A stretch of 13,735 nucleotides of DNA from JAQBDA01 sp041301185 (GTDB lineage Bacteria; Chloroflexota; Anaerolineae; Anaerolineales; UBA4823): the NCBI GenBank assembly GCA_041301185.1, contig JBFYSV010000048.1, forward strand, positions 1 to 13,735, given 5' to 3'. Below, in pieces: positions 12,476 through 13,735 of this stretch; the stretch's first letter is position 1; each line of letters begins with the position of its first letter. Made by a program: the position numbers and the translations under genes. Under the pieces are notes generated by a model. The model searched no databases and was not told the DNA's origin. It was given only the letters and a program-made list of their open reading frames with translations.

Positions 12476-13486
12476 TTAAATACTCCTGCAATCTGCCAGC
12501 TTAAGCGCGGTCAGCGCCCGGAGAGTCACCCATTTGTTGGGCATTTTCTTGACTCCAAAATCCACCCAGGTCTTGCCGCGGTAGTCGTATTCAAGCTTCC
12601 AGCGCCCATTCTCATCTTGCTTATCCAGTACGAGTGCCAGGACATTTGCCATCCGCGGATCATCTCCGTAGCCCAGCCGGACCAGGGCTTCCACAATCTG
12701 CAGCAGGTCGGTGACGTAGAAAACCGGAAAGCCGAACTTCCACCAGTTGCCGCTCGGCTTGTCCGCATACCCGCTTGGGTACTCCGCCAAGGAGGGGTCG
12801 CTGCCAAGCAAAAACTCTACGCCCTGTTCGATAGCTCTCTGGATAGATGTTGTTCGCCGCTCGTGGGGCCACAGGCTGAATGCCAGCATTACTTTAGTTG
12901 CTCCCCAGGCGCAGGGCAGCTTGTTGTTCGCCCCACACGCAAAGTTCGGCCCGCATTTTCCAGCATAGTAGCGCACCTCTGCCTGGCGGTCCGTATTGGG
13001 AGCAATGCCCTCACCGGTCACGCTGCGCGCCATCCAATCATAGGCCAGTTCTAAGCGAGGGTCTTCGTAACCCATCGCGACCAACGCCATACACAGGTTG
13101 CCCTGGAGGCAATCGATTGTCGCTGAGGGCGCACCGGAAGCCGAGAACTGTCCCAAAGCGGTCAGGCTGTGATCCAGCACGTAAGCACAGGTGCGCCTAA
13201 TACGTTCATCAATGCTAGCCTTAGCACCCAACTGAGCCAGCATGGTAATACACCAGACGGTTGAATAATATTTGGGCAGATACCCCGCTCCAGGCTCAAC
13301 CCAATATCCATCCGGGTTCATCTCCGCCACGATCGCTGCAATTGGACCTTTCTCGTGCGCTTCTGCCTGGGCGCTTAGTAGTTGCGGGTCATCGAGCGGT
13401 AAGTCCAGCAGATCGCGCATCGCCAGGTAGCGCACTCCGGGGGATTCCGGCTCCAACAACCAGGAATGTGTGTCCTCGATTGCCAT
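12476..13486 (-). CDS. Alpha-toroid protein (prenyltransferase/squalene-oxidase-like), copy 2
   Basis: Taking the ATG at 13486 gives 336 residues, the same length as copy 1. A GTG at 13489 is also possible, but the Shine-Dalgarno GGGAGG is better spaced for the ATG (5 nt versus 2). Helical toroid repeats include YYSTVWCITMLAQLGAKASI, DCLQGNLCMALVAMGYEDPR, LPCAWGATKVMLAFSLWP, FPVFYVTDLLQIVEALVRLG and NKWVTLRALTALKL. Each resembles a unit of copy 1, for example LPCAWGATKVMLAFSL and DPCPIANVYALKALSL, which share a Pro-Cys. Repeat units with GYW or GRW turns (DGYWVEP, NGRWKLE) are typical of squalene-cyclase and prenyltransferase toroids. No cyclase catalytic motif or signal peptide is visible. 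Copy 1 follows after 52 bp, so co-transcription is likely. Function is unknown. Confidence 0.75.
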   Translation of the reverse strand: MAIEDTHSWLLEPESPGVRYLAMRDLLDLPLDDPQLLSAQAEAHEKGPIAAIVAEMNPDGYWVEPGAGYLPKYYSTVWCITMLAQLGAKASIDERIRRTCAYVLDHSLTALGQFSASGAPSATIDCLQGNLCMALVAMGYEDPRLELAYDWMARSVTGEGIAPNTDRQAEVRYYAGKCGPNFACGANNKLPCAWGATKVMLAFSLWPHERRTTSIQRAIEQGVEFLLGSDPSLAEYPSGYADKPSGNWWKFGFPVFYVTDLLQIVEALVRLGYGDDPRMANVLALVLDKQDENGRWKLEYDYRGKTWVDFGVKKMPNKWVTLRALTALKLADCRSI

Positions 13487-13521
13487 CACAACCTCCCATC
13501 TTCACCGATTAACCTGTGCAG

Positions 13522-13549
13522 ATTATTCCAGACTATACCTTCTTGTAAG
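13522..13549 (-). promoter_or_regulatory. Candidate promoter of the toroid gene pair
   Basis: On the minus strand CTTACA (13549-13544, 4 of 6), a 16-bp spacer and AATAAT (13527-13522, 5 of 6) predict a start near 13515, about 29 nt before the ATG and upstream of the Shine-Dalgarno. The rest of 13487-13651 shows no gene, only a weak hairpin (GCGCAT/ATGTGC). Confidence 0.45.
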
Positions 13550-13651
13550 TCGTGATCATTCGCCTCACGCTCGCGACCTAAGCGCCGCACATTTCTTCCA
13601 TGCGCTTATCCAGAACACGGATGAATCCACCCTCGTTCTTTCGCCCATAGC

Positions 13652-13735
13652 TCACTCAACACGTTCAACAGGGTGTCGCAATACGGTTTTTAGCTTTGCC
13701 GGGTCAGCGCGGCGCGGGTCACCCAGGTAGATCTC
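13652..13735 (-). CDS. C-terminal end of a GyrI-like domain protein (cut by window edge)
   Basis: Minus-strand codons from the right edge read EIYLGDPRRADPAKLKTVLR, a short tail, then TGA at 13652-13654. 'EIYLSDPRRTxPEKLKTxLRxPV' is the recurring C-terminal ending, as I remember it, of GyrI-like small-molecule-binding domain proteins, many of about 200 residues. Only 27 residues are in the window, so domain and length cannot be confirmed. It lies about 165 bp upstream of the toroid gene pair on the same strand, with no clear terminator between them. Confidence 0.6.
   Translation of the reverse strand, partial: EIYLGDPRRADPAKLKTVLRHPVERVE

Overview
The window reads as a chromosomal segment of a Chloroflexota bacterium, most likely class Anaerolineae. 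This is inferred from the gene set: a RIO1-type kinase, a PolX with a C-terminal PHP domain, extracellular CAP/LysM and LysM/lamin-tail proteins with Thr/Pro linkers, and tandem alpha-toroid proteins. No database search was possible, so the class is a judgement. Coding density is high, and all genes but one protein gene and one candidate small RNA lie on the minus strand.

Right to left along the minus strand: the last 27 codons of a GyrI-like protein (13652-13735); two tandem paralogous alpha-toroid (prenyltransferase/squalene-oxidase-like) proteins separated by an RNA-switch-like palindrome; a YbdG-family mechanosensitive channel; PolX, in which the third polymerase aspartate appears to be replaced by Gln; a 333-bp leader holding a consensus promoter, a 22-codon small ORF with a strong Shine-Dalgarno and an intrinsic terminator; the RIO-type kinase; and a secreted CAP-LysM protein with a C-terminal membrane anchor. 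Between the CAP-LysM gene and a convergent NYN/YacP-like RNase gene (4933-5418, +) lies a candidate small RNA with three hairpins, C-rich single-stranded motifs and a textbook terminator. Divergent from the NYN gene runs a compact minus-strand unit: LysM/LTD protein, DUF1992, dnaX, ybaB, recR. After recR come two near-identical tandem promoters, a structured leader of about 300 nt and the 5' 439 nt of 16S rRNA, which runs off the left edge.

Together, dnaX-ybaB-recR is a conserved replication/recombination cluster next to an rRNA operon. The dnaX gene carries an A8 run at the linker where a gamma-like short form could be made by slippage. The strongest candidates for something undescribed are the C-rich small RNA (about 5508-5654) and the small-ORF/terminator leader of the RIO gene (7908-8240). 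Several genes (NYN, PolX, CAP-LysM) have -10 boxes almost touching their start codons and no Shine-Dalgarno, suggesting leaderless or near-leaderless transcripts.
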